From the IMG/VR virus record IMGVR_UViG_3300031510_000921, positions 1-21,184 of that record: DNA of 21,184 bases; one strand, written 5' to 3'. This DNA comes from a virus. Shown in pieces: positions 14,264-21,184 of the stretch. Under the pieces are notes generated by a model. The model worked only from the letters and a program-made list of their open reading frames with translations, was not told where the DNA came from and did no database searches. A program made the position numbers and the translations under genes. Positions within the stretch are counted from its first letter, which is position 1. Each line of letters opens with the position of its first letter.

Positions 14264-16543
14264 ATGCCAGTAATTAAGAGTCCATCGGTCCGAGTAGGTC
14301 TAGGACGTATAGGTTATTCAGGTTCCGCTGGAACAGCAGGTTTCACTGGTTCTGCCGGTGCTACAGGTGCTGCCGGTCCTGGTGGTGGTTATGCCGGCTC
14401 TCAAGGTTATACAGGTTCAGGTGGTTTAGGTTACACAGGTTCACAAGGCGCAGGTTTCACAGGTAGTCAAGGTACAGCAGGTACTTTAGGTTACACAGGT
14501 TCACAAGGAACAGGTTTCACAGGTTCAGCAGGTACAACAGGATTTTCAGGTTCAGCAGGCTCTGTAGGTTATTCAGGATCAGCAGGTTCAACCGGTGGTT
14601 TAGGATATTCAGGATCAAAAGGAGATACAGGTACATCGGGTACAGTAGGATTTTCAGGTTCACAAGGCTCATTAGGATATTCAGGATCAAGAGGTACAGC
14701 AGGTACAACAGGTGGTTTAGGATATTCAGGATCAAAAGGAGATACAGGTACATCGGGTACAGTAGGATTTTCAGGTTCACAAGGCTCATTAGGATATTCA
14801 GGATCAAGAGGTACAGCAGGTACAACAGGTGGTTTAGGATATTCAGGATCAAGAGGTACAGCAGGTACAGTAGGATTTTCAGGTTCAGCGGGTAGTCAAG
14901 GTGTTATTGGTTATTCAGGATCAAGAGGTACTGCCGGTACAGATGGTGACGATGGTTCAGACGGCTCTGTAGGTTTCACAGGTTCAACAGGTGCAGGTTA
15001 TTCAGGATCAAAAGGAGATACAGGTGCTCAAGGGCCAGGTGGTGGTTATACTGGTTCAGCAGGTACAGTAGGATTTTCAGGTTCAGCAGGCTCAACCGGT
15101 GGTTTAGGATATTCAGGATCAAAAGGAGATACAGGTACAGCAGGTGGTTTAGGATATTCAGGTTCAGCAGGTTCAGCCGGTGGTTTAGGATATTCAGGAT
15201 CAAGAGGTGCTTCAGGTGCCGATGGTGCAGGTTATTCAGGATCAAAAGGAGATACAGGAACAGGATTTTCAGGTTCAGTTGGTACTGTTGGTTTCACTGG
15301 TTCAGCAGGATCAGGTTCAGATTCTCCATTTGTATTTACAACTTCAGGAGATTATAGAACACTTACAGGATATTTAGAAGGTGGTTCAACAAAAACAGTT
15401 AGAACGGCAGAGTTTTCATCTGACTTATTAAGATTAACTTTAGCAACATTTACTCCTACTTTTTCTTCATCACCTAGTCCATCAAGTTATCTAGATTGGG
15501 ATAGACCAGCAACAGGATTTTCTGTATCAATAAATAACCCTAGCGATATTACAAATGATTATATAAGTTCAGTTTACTCTATCACTCAATCAGGTGGAAG
15601 TGTTAACGGTACTTTAAGTAATTATTCAGCAGGTAGTTATTCACAAACACCAGAAGGAGGTGTAGATTGGTCACAAAGTTTTACAACAAACAATTCTACT
15701 TCATATATCAGATCAACATCTACTAGTCGTAGTGGTGGTTCAGCAAGTGCTGTAGTTAGATACAATCGTAACAATGGTTCAGAATCAGAATATACAGATT
15801 CAAATTCAAACATGTCTTTGAGTTGGGCAACTGCCTCTCATAGTTTATCTAAATCAAATGTTAGTGGTAAAACTTTTTTAAAAACTTACACTAGTACATC
15901 GTACAACACAAGTGTAAATAATATTAATTCTTCAAGTAACACTTCACATGCTCTTACAGCAAGTGGTGGTTCTTTAAGTACGACTTCAGGAAGCGGGTCT
16001 GTAAGTGGAACATTTACCTTTACATCACCTATACACAAAAACAATACAAGCGATACAAGAACGGTTAGTAACACTACAACGTTTACTAGACCTGTCAATG
16101 TAACAGGTACCTCATATACGGTAGATCAGTCTACAACAACAAGCAACGTATCTGCTTCATTTTCATATCCGTCTTTCTGGATTTGGACAGCAGGAGTAGG
16201 TTCTACTCCATCTTTGGCCAATATAATAAATGATTCTCAATCTACAGGTTTTGAATCAGCAGTGAATCAATTATCTGATCAAACTAAAAATTTTAGTGTT
16301 CAATCAGTTAATAATTCAGATTCTAATCCTAGAGCATTTTGGTTTGCTGTTAGGAATACTGCAAGTCAACCAACAACATTTAAAACAGGTGCTAGTGCAG
16401 GTTTATTAAGTGATGTTTCTACTACAGATGGTGGAACAATTTCTTTAATTCCTGATTCACCACCTTCTGGTTTAACTTCCGAAAGTTATCATATTTACGG
16501 ATTTACTTTACAACCAGGAACAACATATGTGGAGATAAGTTAA
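14264..16543 (+). CDS. Collagen-like virion/fibre protein with Ser/Thr-rich C-terminal domain
   Basis: A 759-residue protein. After a short N-terminus (MPVIKSPSVRVGLG) about 335 residues are Gly-X-Y triplets dominated by GYSGS, GFTGS, GSKGDT and GSAGTA units, with a few interruptions such as GPGGGYAGSQG. Proline is almost absent, unlike collagens of animals. From about residue 352 the protein changes to a Ser/Thr/Asn-rich, repetitive, probably all-beta region, closing with FWFAVRNTAS and a YGFTLQPGTTYVEIS end. Such proteins are common among structural genes of marine T4-like phages and probably form trimeric fibres. It is the first gene of a plus-strand structural block; the next ATG follows 3 nt after its stop codon. 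It contains an exact 117-bp tandem duplication. Confidence 0.8.
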   Translation: MPVIKSPSVRVGLGRIGYSGSAGTAGFTGSAGATGAAGPGGGYAGSQGYTGSGGLGYTGSQGAGFTGSQGTAGTLGYTGSQGTGFTGSAGTTGFSGSAGSVGYSGSAGSTGGLGYSGSKGDTGTSGTVGFSGSQGSLGYSGSRGTAGTTGGLGYSGSKGDTGTSGTVGFSGSQGSLGYSGSRGTAGTTGGLGYSGSRGTAGTVGFSGSAGSQGVIGYSGSRGTAGTDGDDGSDGSVGFTGSTGAGYSGSKGDTGAQGPGGGYTGSAGTVGFSGSAGSTGGLGYSGSKGDTGTAGGLGYSGSAGSAGGLGYSGSRGASGADGAGYSGSKGDTGTGFSGSVGTVGFTGSAGSGSDSPFVFTTSGDYRTLTGYLEGGSTKTVRTAEFSSDLLRLTLATFTPTFSSSPSPSSYLDWDRPATGFSVSINNPSDITNDYISSVYSITQSGGSVNGTLSNYSAGSYSQTPEGGVDWSQSFTTNNSTSYIRSTSTSRSGGSASAVVRYNRNNGSESEYTDSNSNMSLSWATASHSLSKSNVSGKTFLKTYTSTSYNTSVNNINSSSNTSHALTASGGSLSTTSGSGSVSGTFTFTSPIHKNNTSDTRTVSNTTTFTRPVNVTGTSYTVDQSTTTSNVSASFSYPSFWIWTAGVGSTPSLANIINDSQSTGFESAVNQLSDQTKNFSVQSVNNSDSNPRAFWFAVRNTASQPTTFKTGASAGLLSDVSTTDGGTISLIPDSPPSGLTSESYHIYGFTLQPGTTYVEIS
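14312..15318 (+). repeat. Collagen-like Gly-X-Y coding repeat region
   Basis: A run of 9- and 18-nt related units such as GGATATTCAGGATCA encoding GYSGS. The reading frame keeps glycine at every third codon for most of the run. Codons for the same unit are strongly reused, so the DNA itself is repetitive and offers many sites for slippage or recombination with the similar runs at 16873-17355 and 18475-18837. Confidence 0.85.
14594..14827 (+). repeat. Perfect 117-bp tandem duplication
   Basis: Positions 14594-14710 and 14711-14827 are identical base for base by eye, a unit of 39 codons. A third copy begins at 14828 but diverges after about 25 bases. The absence of silent changes points to recent duplication or gene conversion. 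Confidence 0.85.
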
Positions 16544-16546
16544 TAG

Positions 16547-17953
16547 ATGGCTACTAACTACGATGGATTAACCCGAAACGTTTGGCCAGGTACTTGGAGT
16601 ACCGGCACTAATGCGCCTATCGTATTAGACACAGAGGTAAGAGGAACACTTCAAAGTATATCTGGTGCTGCTAACGATCAGTTGCATAATATTCCAGGTG
16701 CTAGAATCCAGGAAGGTATGTTAGTATACGTTAAAACCGGATATACTAATGGCTCTACAACATATGTATCTGACAAATATTATACTTACAAACTTATAGG
16801 CTCAGAGACTCGTAGTAATATTACCGGCGCTGTACCAAACGCAAACGCCAACTGGACTTTATTCAGTGTTGGTGGTGGAGCAGGTTACACTGGTTCTGCC
16901 GGTGCAATTGGTTTTACAGGTTCAGCAGGTACAGTAGGATTTTCAGGATCAAAAGGTGATCAAGGTAATTTAGGATATTCAGGATCAAAAGGTGATCAAG
17001 GTAATTTAGGATATTCAGGATCAAAAGGAGATACAGGTACAACAGGTGGTTTAGGATATTCAGGTTCAGCAGGTGTAGGATATTCAGGATCAAGAGGTAC
17101 AGCAGGTACAACAGGTACAGTAGGATTTTCAGGATCAAAAGGAGATACAGGTACAACAGGTGGTTTAGGATATTCAGGATCAAAAGGTGATCAAGGTAAT
17201 TTAGGATATTCAGGATCAAAAGGCGATCAAGGTAATTTAGGATATTCAGGATCAAAAGGTGATCAAGGTAATTTAGGATATTCAGGATCAGAAGGAGTTG
17301 GATATACAGGTTCACGAGGTACACAAGGTACTGTAGGTTATGTAGGATCAGAGGGAAATTTAGACGTAACAGTAAACTCAACACCACCGGTTGGTGCTGG
17401 TATTGGTGACGTTTGGATTGATGACGCAACAGGAATTCAATATTTCTGGATGTACGATGGTAACAGTAATCAATGGGTAGAATTAAGTAACCAAGGTGTA
17501 GTAGGATTTACAGGTTCACAAGGAGCAGTAGGAGCTATTAATGATTTATCAGACGTAACAGTTACGGCTCCAACTAGAGGTCAAACTTTAGTTTATGAAA
17601 CTGCCGGTTGGATACAAAGTGTAACGCCTATATCTCAATTTGTACTAACAGCTAACGGTTCTAGTGCATATAGATTTGACGGTGCAGGCTTTCCAGCGGG
17701 TACTAGTGGTGACAACCCTACAATATTTTTAAAAAAAGGCCAGACATATTACTTTAGAAATACAAGTAGTGGTCACCCTTTTGAAATACGATCAACTGCC
17801 GGTGGTAGTGCGTATAACACAGGCGTTACAGATAATAACGCTTCAGGTCCTTCAGGAATAATTGTTTTTCATATTCCTATGAACGCACCTGCGACATTAT
17901 ACTATCAATGTTCATCGCATAGTTCAATGTTAGGAACAATTACTATCGTATAA
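16547..17953 (+). CDS. Collagen-like virion protein with C-terminal cupredoxin-like domain
   Basis: A 468-residue protein in four parts. Residues 1-108 form a globular N-terminal domain (starts MATNYDGLTRNVWPGTW). About 109-270 are Gly-X-Y repeats, many of the 12-residue form GYSGSKGDQGNL. About 270-325 carry the module GNLDVTVNSTPP...GDVWIDDATG...QWVELSNQGVVGFTGS, shared with the next gene. Residues 364-468 look like a cupredoxin: FLKKGQTYYFRNTSSGHPFEI and TLYYQCSSHSSMLGTITIV, with His410, Cys455, His458 and Met461 in the positions of type 1 copper ligands. No signal peptide is present, as expected for a virion protein. It starts three bases after the previous stop. Whether copper is bound is not known. 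Confidence 0.8.
   Translation: MATNYDGLTRNVWPGTWSTGTNAPIVLDTEVRGTLQSISGAANDQLHNIPGARIQEGMLVYVKTGYTNGSTTYVSDKYYTYKLIGSETRSNITGAVPNANANWTLFSVGGGAGYTGSAGAIGFTGSAGTVGFSGSKGDQGNLGYSGSKGDQGNLGYSGSKGDTGTTGGLGYSGSAGVGYSGSRGTAGTTGTVGFSGSKGDTGTTGGLGYSGSKGDQGNLGYSGSKGDQGNLGYSGSKGDQGNLGYSGSEGVGYTGSRGTQGTVGYVGSEGNLDVTVNSTPPVGAGIGDVWIDDATGIQYFWMYDGNSNQWVELSNQGVVGFTGSQGAVGAINDLSDVTVTAPTRGQTLVYETAGWIQSVTPISQFVLTANGSSAYRFDGAGFPAGTSGDNPTIFLKKGQTYYFRNTSSGHPFEIRSTAGGSAYNTGVTDNNASGPSGIIVFHIPMNAPATLYYQCSSHSSMLGTITIV
16937..17008 (+). repeat. 36-bp tandem repeat, two copies
   Basis: Two adjoining 36-bp units (16937-16972 and 16973-17008), differing only by T/A changes at the GGATTTTC/GGATATTC position, encode G(F/Y)SGSKGDQGNL. 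A related but diverged unit follows at 17009. Confidence 0.8.
17168..17275 (+). repeat. 36-bp tandem repeat, three copies
   Basis: Units at 17168, 17204 and 17240 are the same 36-bp sequence as at 16973, with one silent T-to-C change in the second (GGCGATCAA). A degenerate fourth unit starts at 17276. Such arrays should vary in copy number between related phages. Confidence 0.85.
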
Positions 17954-18006
17954 GAAAAAAAGTTTTGAAACACTTGATTTAATATCATTAATGAGAGTGT
18001 ATATAT

Positions 18007-18014
18007 TATAAATA
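18007..18014 (+). promoter_or_regulatory. T4-type late promoter (TATAAATA)
   Basis: Exact TATAAATA in the 152-nt gap between 17953 and 18106. Transcription would start near 18020, at the foot of a hairpin, with a leader of about 86 nt ending in the AGGAGA site before 18106. No terminator is recognisable before it, so read-through from upstream is likely. Confidence 0.75.
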
Positions 18015-18019
18015 GAGAT

Positions 18020-18040
18020 AGAAAAGATAGTTTCTTTTCT
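18020..18040 (+). other. Stem-loop at the 5' end of the predicted leader
   Basis: AGAAAAGA (18020-18027) pairs with TCTTTTCT (18033-18040) around the loop TAGTT, a perfect 8-bp stem. It begins at about the predicted start of the late transcript. It could protect the mRNA 5' end from decay; no U-run follows, so it is not a terminator. Confidence 0.5.
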
Positions 18041-18105
18041 TGCAAGAGACAGAACATGACAGAAAGTGATAAGTTAAATTTAACAATAATTAGGAGACAA
18101 GCAAA

Positions 18106-19200
18106 ATGGCAATTAATTTTCCAAATAGTCCCTCATTAAACGATCTTTACACACTTGGCACACGTCAGTGGAAATGGAACGGTAATGGGTGGGCACTTCA
18201 GCCTTTAACAGCAGGTTTCACTGGATCAATCGGTTACTCCGGTTCTAAAGGTGATATTGGTTATACAGGTTCAAAAGGAAACACGGGTCAAGGTTTTAGA
18301 ATTACTAAAACTTATACAAGCGTTTCTGCACTATCAGCAGACACAAGTCCATCAGGCATAGCAACTGGTGAATTTGCAATAATTGAAAACGGCTCTTTAA
18401 CAGACGCCGAAAATTCTAGATTATACCTATGGAATGGATCAAACTACAGTTTTGTATCCGATCTTTCTGGTACAATTGGTTTCACAGGATCTAAAGGAGA
18501 CATTGGTTTCACAGGTTCACAAGGTGTAATTGGTTTTACTGGTTCTAAAGGTGATCAAGGTATCATTGGTTTTACAGGATCTAAAGGCGATCAAGGTATA
18601 ATTGGTTTTACTGGTTCACAAGGTGTAATTGGTTTTACAGGATCAAAAGGCTTCACAGGATCTAAAGGAGACATTGGTTTCTCAGGTTCTAAAGGAGACA
18701 TTGGTTTCACAGGATCAAAAGGCTTTGGCGGTTCTAAAGGTGATATTGGTTATTCAGGATCTAAAGGAGACATTGGTTTCTCAGGTTCTAAAGGCGATAT
18801 TGGTTTTACGGGCTCTAAAGGTTTCGCAGGATCAGAAGGTAATTTAGATATTACAACTTCAGTAGCTCCACCATCAAGTGGTGTTGGTGAAGGTGATATT
18901 TGGGTTGACGCTAATACAGGCGTACAGTACTTCTACTACAACGATGGTAATTCAGTTCAATGGGTTGAATTAAGTAACCAAGGTGTTGTTGGTTTTACTG
19001 GATCTAAAGGTGATACAGGTAATCAAGGTGTTATAGGATTCTCAGGATCAAAAGGTGACCAAGGTGTTATCGGGTTCTCAGGTTCTCAAGGCGCACAAGT
19101 GGCAACAGTTGACTCAAGTAATTTTTCAGCTGCTGTAACATTACTGATTAAAAACAGTAGTGGTACTACATTAAAAACAATCATAGGTAATGCTTCATAG
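18106..19200 (+). CDS. Collagen-like virion/fibre protein
   Basis: A 364-residue protein. The N-terminal 36 residues (INFP, PSLND, Y.LGTR.WKWNG, WALQPLT) are a module also present at the start of the gene at 20314. Then come a short Gly-X-Y run, a globular insert (GFRITKTYTSVSALSADT to LYLWNGSNYSFVSDLSG, residues 64-122), a long run of GFTGSKGDIG, GFTGSQGVI and GDQGII units, the module GNLDITTSVAPP...GDIWVDANTG...QWVELSNQGVVGFTGS shared with the previous gene, a third Gly-X-Y run and a short C-terminus. It has a strong AGGAGA ribosome site. It is likely a fibre or whisker-like protein; the common N-terminus may be the part that docks on the particle (inference). Confidence 0.8.
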   Translation: MAINFPNSPSLNDLYTLGTRQWKWNGNGWALQPLTAGFTGSIGYSGSKGDIGYTGSKGNTGQGFRITKTYTSVSALSADTSPSGIATGEFAIIENGSLTDAENSRLYLWNGSNYSFVSDLSGTIGFTGSKGDIGFTGSQGVIGFTGSKGDQGIIGFTGSKGDQGIIGFTGSQGVIGFTGSKGFTGSKGDIGFSGSKGDIGFTGSKGFGGSKGDIGYSGSKGDIGFSGSKGDIGFTGSKGFAGSEGNLDITTSVAPPSSGVGEGDIWVDANTGVQYFYYNDGNSVQWVELSNQGVVGFTGSKGDTGNQGVIGFSGSKGDQGVIGFSGSQGAQVATVDSSNFSAAVTLLIKNSSGTTLKTIIGNAS

Positions 19201-19232
19201 GCATAACTGAAGAATAATAGGAGAAATATAAC

Positions 19233-20168
19233 ATGGCAACAAGAAACCCCTTAATATACTCTGGGAATAACTTGGTTGAGATGACTTCAGGTCAGATGGA
19301 CGCTTTAATATTGAATATTGTTTATCAATATTCTCAAAGTCCCTCTGTAGCTTTATCTGTTGTTGGTAGTAGCGGTACTCTAGGATCATTAAGTGATACT
19401 AGATTACAGGCTGGAGCTATTTCTAATAGTAACAGTTCTTTCCCTTCACAAGGAACGACACAAGACCCACAAACGGTAACAGTTAACTATGATAAAATAA
19501 CTCAAACAGTTCAATCGGTAACGAAAACAACTGACACAGGCACAACATGGCCGATCTACTACGAGACAAGTGGTGGTAATCTTCGTGCTATGCCTATTGC
19601 AGACATTAAGGACACGTTCCTTCATCCTGCAATTGATTTATTGACAGCAAGTACAACGACTTCACAACAAGGTGGAACATATCATATATCTACATCTTCA
19701 AGTGTGTCGGGATCAACTGAAGTTTCTGGAAGTAATACACCGATCTTTATTGACACAAGAGCCAACACTGGTTCTTATGCGTCAGGATCAATCGGTGATC
19801 ACGCTCAGGACAATCCAACTACGATTACAAGTTACTATTTACAACGTGTAAATGGTGCTACATCATCATACGAACAACCTTTGACTATTGTCTCAGGAAA
19901 TAACCTACAGCAAGTAACTACTTCAAACTTTAACACTTTGTTACAAGGATGGATTAGAGAAACTGCAGCTAATTCCTCTGACGGTTATTCAATACGTTAC
20001 AACTTTAATGGTTCTGGTACGACAAGAGGTTCAGGAATGGCTAACACCGTTTTGAACGGAACAAACTACCAAACTAGACAAGTTGGTGATGACTACAGAG
20101 CGCAAGAGTTTCCAGCAGGTTCTGCTACAACTCAAGCAACTCACACTTTAAAGATTCTAAAAGCATAA
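19233..20168 (+). CDS. Virion structural protein, function unknown
   Basis: A 311-residue protein with no collagen-like repeats. It is Ser/Thr/Asn/Gln-rich and probably mostly beta, with a hydrophobic N-terminal element GQMDALILNIVYQYSQSPSVALSVV. Two related stretches, SGNNLVEMTSGQMDALI near the start and SGNNLQQVTTSNFNTLLQGWI at about 223-243, suggest an internal duplication. It lacks a signal peptide. It has an AGGAGAAA ribosome site, follows the fibre gene by 32 nt and is closed by a strong terminator, so it is the last gene of that transcript. Proteins of this look occur among structural genes of marine T4-like phages; I cannot place it in the particle. Confidence 0.65.
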   Translation: MATRNPLIYSGNNLVEMTSGQMDALILNIVYQYSQSPSVALSVVGSSGTLGSLSDTRLQAGAISNSNSSFPSQGTTQDPQTVTVNYDKITQTVQSVTKTTDTGTTWPIYYETSGGNLRAMPIADIKDTFLHPAIDLLTASTTTSQQGGTYHISTSSSVSGSTEVSGSNTPIFIDTRANTGSYASGSIGDHAQDNPTTITSYYLQRVNGATSSYEQPLTIVSGNNLQQVTTSNFNTLLQGWIRETAANSSDGYSIRYNFNGSGTTRGSGMANTVLNGTNYQTRQVGDDYRAQEFPAGSATTQATHTLKILKA

Positions 20169-20200
20169 TCTTTAATTTAAGTAGTTTAATCAAAAAGATT

Positions 20201-20233
20201 AACCCCTGGAATGAAAGTTCCAGGGGTTTTTTT
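20201..20233 (+). terminator. Strong intrinsic terminator
   Basis: AACCCCTGGAA (20201-20211) pairs perfectly with TTCCAGGGGTT (20218-20228) around the loop TGAAAG, an 11-bp GC-rich stem, and seven T (20227-20233) follow. It is the only clear rho-independent terminator in the window and ends the transcript of 18106-20168. Confidence 0.93.
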
Positions 20234-20259
20234 ATGGAAAATAAGCTCTTAATATCTGT

Positions 20260-20276
20260 TATAAATATTATAAATA
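20260..20276 (+). promoter_or_regulatory. Tandem T4-type late promoters
   Basis: Two exact TATAAATA octamers at 20260-20267 and 20269-20276 follow the terminator, 9 bp apart. They should give starts near 20273 and 20282 and a leader of 30-40 nt to the ATG at 20314. The ribosome site is weak (AAAGG at 20293-20297). Confidence 0.75.
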
Positions 20277-20313
20277 TGGTGAGAGATCAACTAAAGGTTA
20301 ACAAAATTATAAC

Positions 20314-21184
20314 ATGCCGACTATAAACTTTCCGAGTGGACCATCACTCAACGATTCTTACAATCTAGGTACTCGTACTTGGAAGTGGAATGGTGAGGCA
20401 TGGGCTTTACAACCACTTACAGGTGGATTTACAGGTTCAGCAGGTGCGATTGGTTACACTGGTTCAACAGGTGCCATTGCGCCTTTGACTATAGATACAA
20501 CAAACGATAGAGTTGGTATTAATCAAACATCTCCAAGCGTAGCATTAGATGTAGTTGGTGGTATCAAAGCTACTGGTAAGATAGAGACAGGCGATACAGA
20601 ATTAAATAGCGGATCAAAAAGTATTATTAATACAGGCACCTCAAATTTGCAAATTGACGGTAGTTCCAATGGAGCTAGACTCTATATTAGAAATGGAGGC
20701 GTTGAAGGATTTTCAGCAGGATCGGAAGGCGGTCAAGGACACGGTTCAATGTCTTTACGAGGTCAACAAGTATTTGTAGGTGGTAATGGTGGTAAAGGTT
20801 TTGCAATAGGTAGAAGTGTTTCGTGGTCCGATGTTAACAGTCAGGCTAGTGGAGAAGATGATCTTTACTTAAAAGGTGATGTTAAAGTATCAGGTAGTTT
20901 AAGAGTTGTTGATGATGTAACTTTATCAAACAATAAAAAAGTAATATTTGGTGACGCTGGAGAAAACATTGTAGGTGATGGAACAAATTTAACTATTGTT
21001 TCAAGTGGTAATGCTATTATAGACGCTACAGGTCATATTGATTTAGACTATGGTGGTATTGGTAATATTAATTTAAAAGACGATGGAACAAAATTTGCTA
21101 CATTTGGAAACAACTCTGGACATTTCAATATAGACGCTGCTATACAAGATAAAGATATATCATTCAGAGGTAATGATGGTGGTT
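20314..21184 (+). CDS. Virion/fibre protein, N-terminal part (continues beyond window)
   Basis: The frame from the ATG at 20314 stays open to the end of the window, 290 codons. The first 37 residues (INFPSGPSLND, Y.LGTR.WKWNG, WALQPLT) are a paralogous copy of the N-terminus of the 18106 gene. A short collagen-like run follows (GFTGSAGAIGYTGS), then LTIDTTNDRVGINQTSPSVA, which is the RVGI...SP..LDV motif seen at the start of many phage tail-fibre shafts, and then repeated beta-rich segments (VSGSLRVVDDVTLSN, GHIDLDYGGIGNINLKDDG). It is likely a long tail fibre or similar trimeric fibre. The C-terminus, which would show a receptor-binding tip or chaperone, is not in the window. Confidence 0.8.
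   Translation, partial: MPTINFPSGPSLNDSYNLGTRTWKWNGEAWALQPLTGGFTGSAGAIGYTGSTGAIAPLTIDTTNDRVGINQTSPSVALDVVGGIKATGKIETGDTELNSGSKSIINTGTSNLQIDGSSNGARLYIRNGGVEGFSAGSEGGQGHGSMSLRGQQVFVGGNGGKGFAIGRSVSWSDVNSQASGEDDLYLKGDVKVSGSLRVVDDVTLSNNKKVIFGDAGENIVGDGTNLTIVSSGNAIIDATGHIDLDYGGIGNINLKDDGTKFATFGNNSGHFNIDAAIQDKDISFRGNDGG

Noticed and set aside
16937-17275. Regular 36-bp repeats that might suggest a CRISPR array
   Set aside because: The units adjoin without unique spacers and code in frame for GYSGSKGDQGNL; they are protein repeats.
14517-17429. Long Leu/Ile/Asn-rich open frames on the minus strand opposite the collagen-like genes (14517-14852, 14976-15245, 16914-17429)
   Set aside because: They are mirror images of the repetitive GYSGS-coding DNA, with no ribosome sites and low-complexity products.
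18056-18139. 27-codon open frame in the leader of 18106
   Set aside because: It has no good ribosome site and overlaps the real start in another frame. The AGGAGA site serves the 18106 ATG.
20234-20326. 30-codon open frame after the terminator
   Set aside because: It starts right after the terminator T-run, before the late promoters, and runs into the next gene out of frame; it would not be transcribed from its start.

Overview
The window looks like part of the genome of an AT-rich, T4-like marine myovirus. The case rests on four things seen in the sequence: tightly overlapping genes on alternating strands; a run of virion proteins with long Gly-X-Y (collagen-like) repeats; exact copies of the T4-type late promoter octamer TATAAATA in front of every transcription unit whose start lies inside the window; and an accessory set (radical SAM enzymes, 2OG-Fe(II) oxygenase, glycosyltransferases, DegT-type aminotransferase, SGNH hydrolase) of the kind found in T4-like phages of marine bacteria. 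The host cannot be read from the sequence. A low-GC marine proteobacterium with an outer membrane is suggested by the base composition and by a TonB-dependent receptor gene.

Layout. (1) 1-6266, minus strand: one block of ten overlapping genes, read from right to left: a glycosyltransferase-like protein, two successive copies of a pair made of a short radical SAM protein and a separate small SPASM-like cysteine protein, a PLP aminotransferase of sugar type, a small unknown, an SGNH-type hydrolase and two nitroreductase-fold paralogues, the second cut by the window edge. (2) 6315-8208, plus: a 51-residue basic protein, a 2OG-Fe(II) oxygenase and a radical SAM enzyme with a B12-binding-type N-terminal region. 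(3) 8205-10342, minus: a small DUF6580-like membrane protein and a complete BtuB-like TonB-dependent outer-membrane receptor. (4) 10406-10747, plus: a small virion-type protein. (5) 10744-14147, minus: two fused glycan enzymes (GT4-GT2, and a GT-A-like plus methyltransferase protein). (6) 14264-21184, plus: five virion or fibre proteins, four with collagen-like repeats, one ending in a cupredoxin-like domain with a full set of possible type 1 copper ligands; the last is cut by the window edge. A strong intrinsic terminator at 20201-20233 separates the last two.

Regulation. All three minus-to-plus strand switches carry divergent TATAAATA promoters, two of them as perfect inverted repeats. At two of the switches the octamers sit so close to the ATG that the mRNAs should be leaderless or nearly so. 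Convergent neighbours share TTAA as overlapping stop codons, with no terminator between them. The sugar, radical SAM and receptor genes therefore appear to be expressed late, together with the virion genes, which fits modification of the particle or of the host envelope better than early metabolic takeover (inference).

The least ordinary content is the phage-borne TonB receptor plus membrane protein unit, the duplicated split radical SAM/SPASM pair, the cupredoxin-tipped collagen-like fibre protein, and the symmetric, near-leaderless late promoters. No tRNA, CRISPR array, integrase or insertion sequence was seen.
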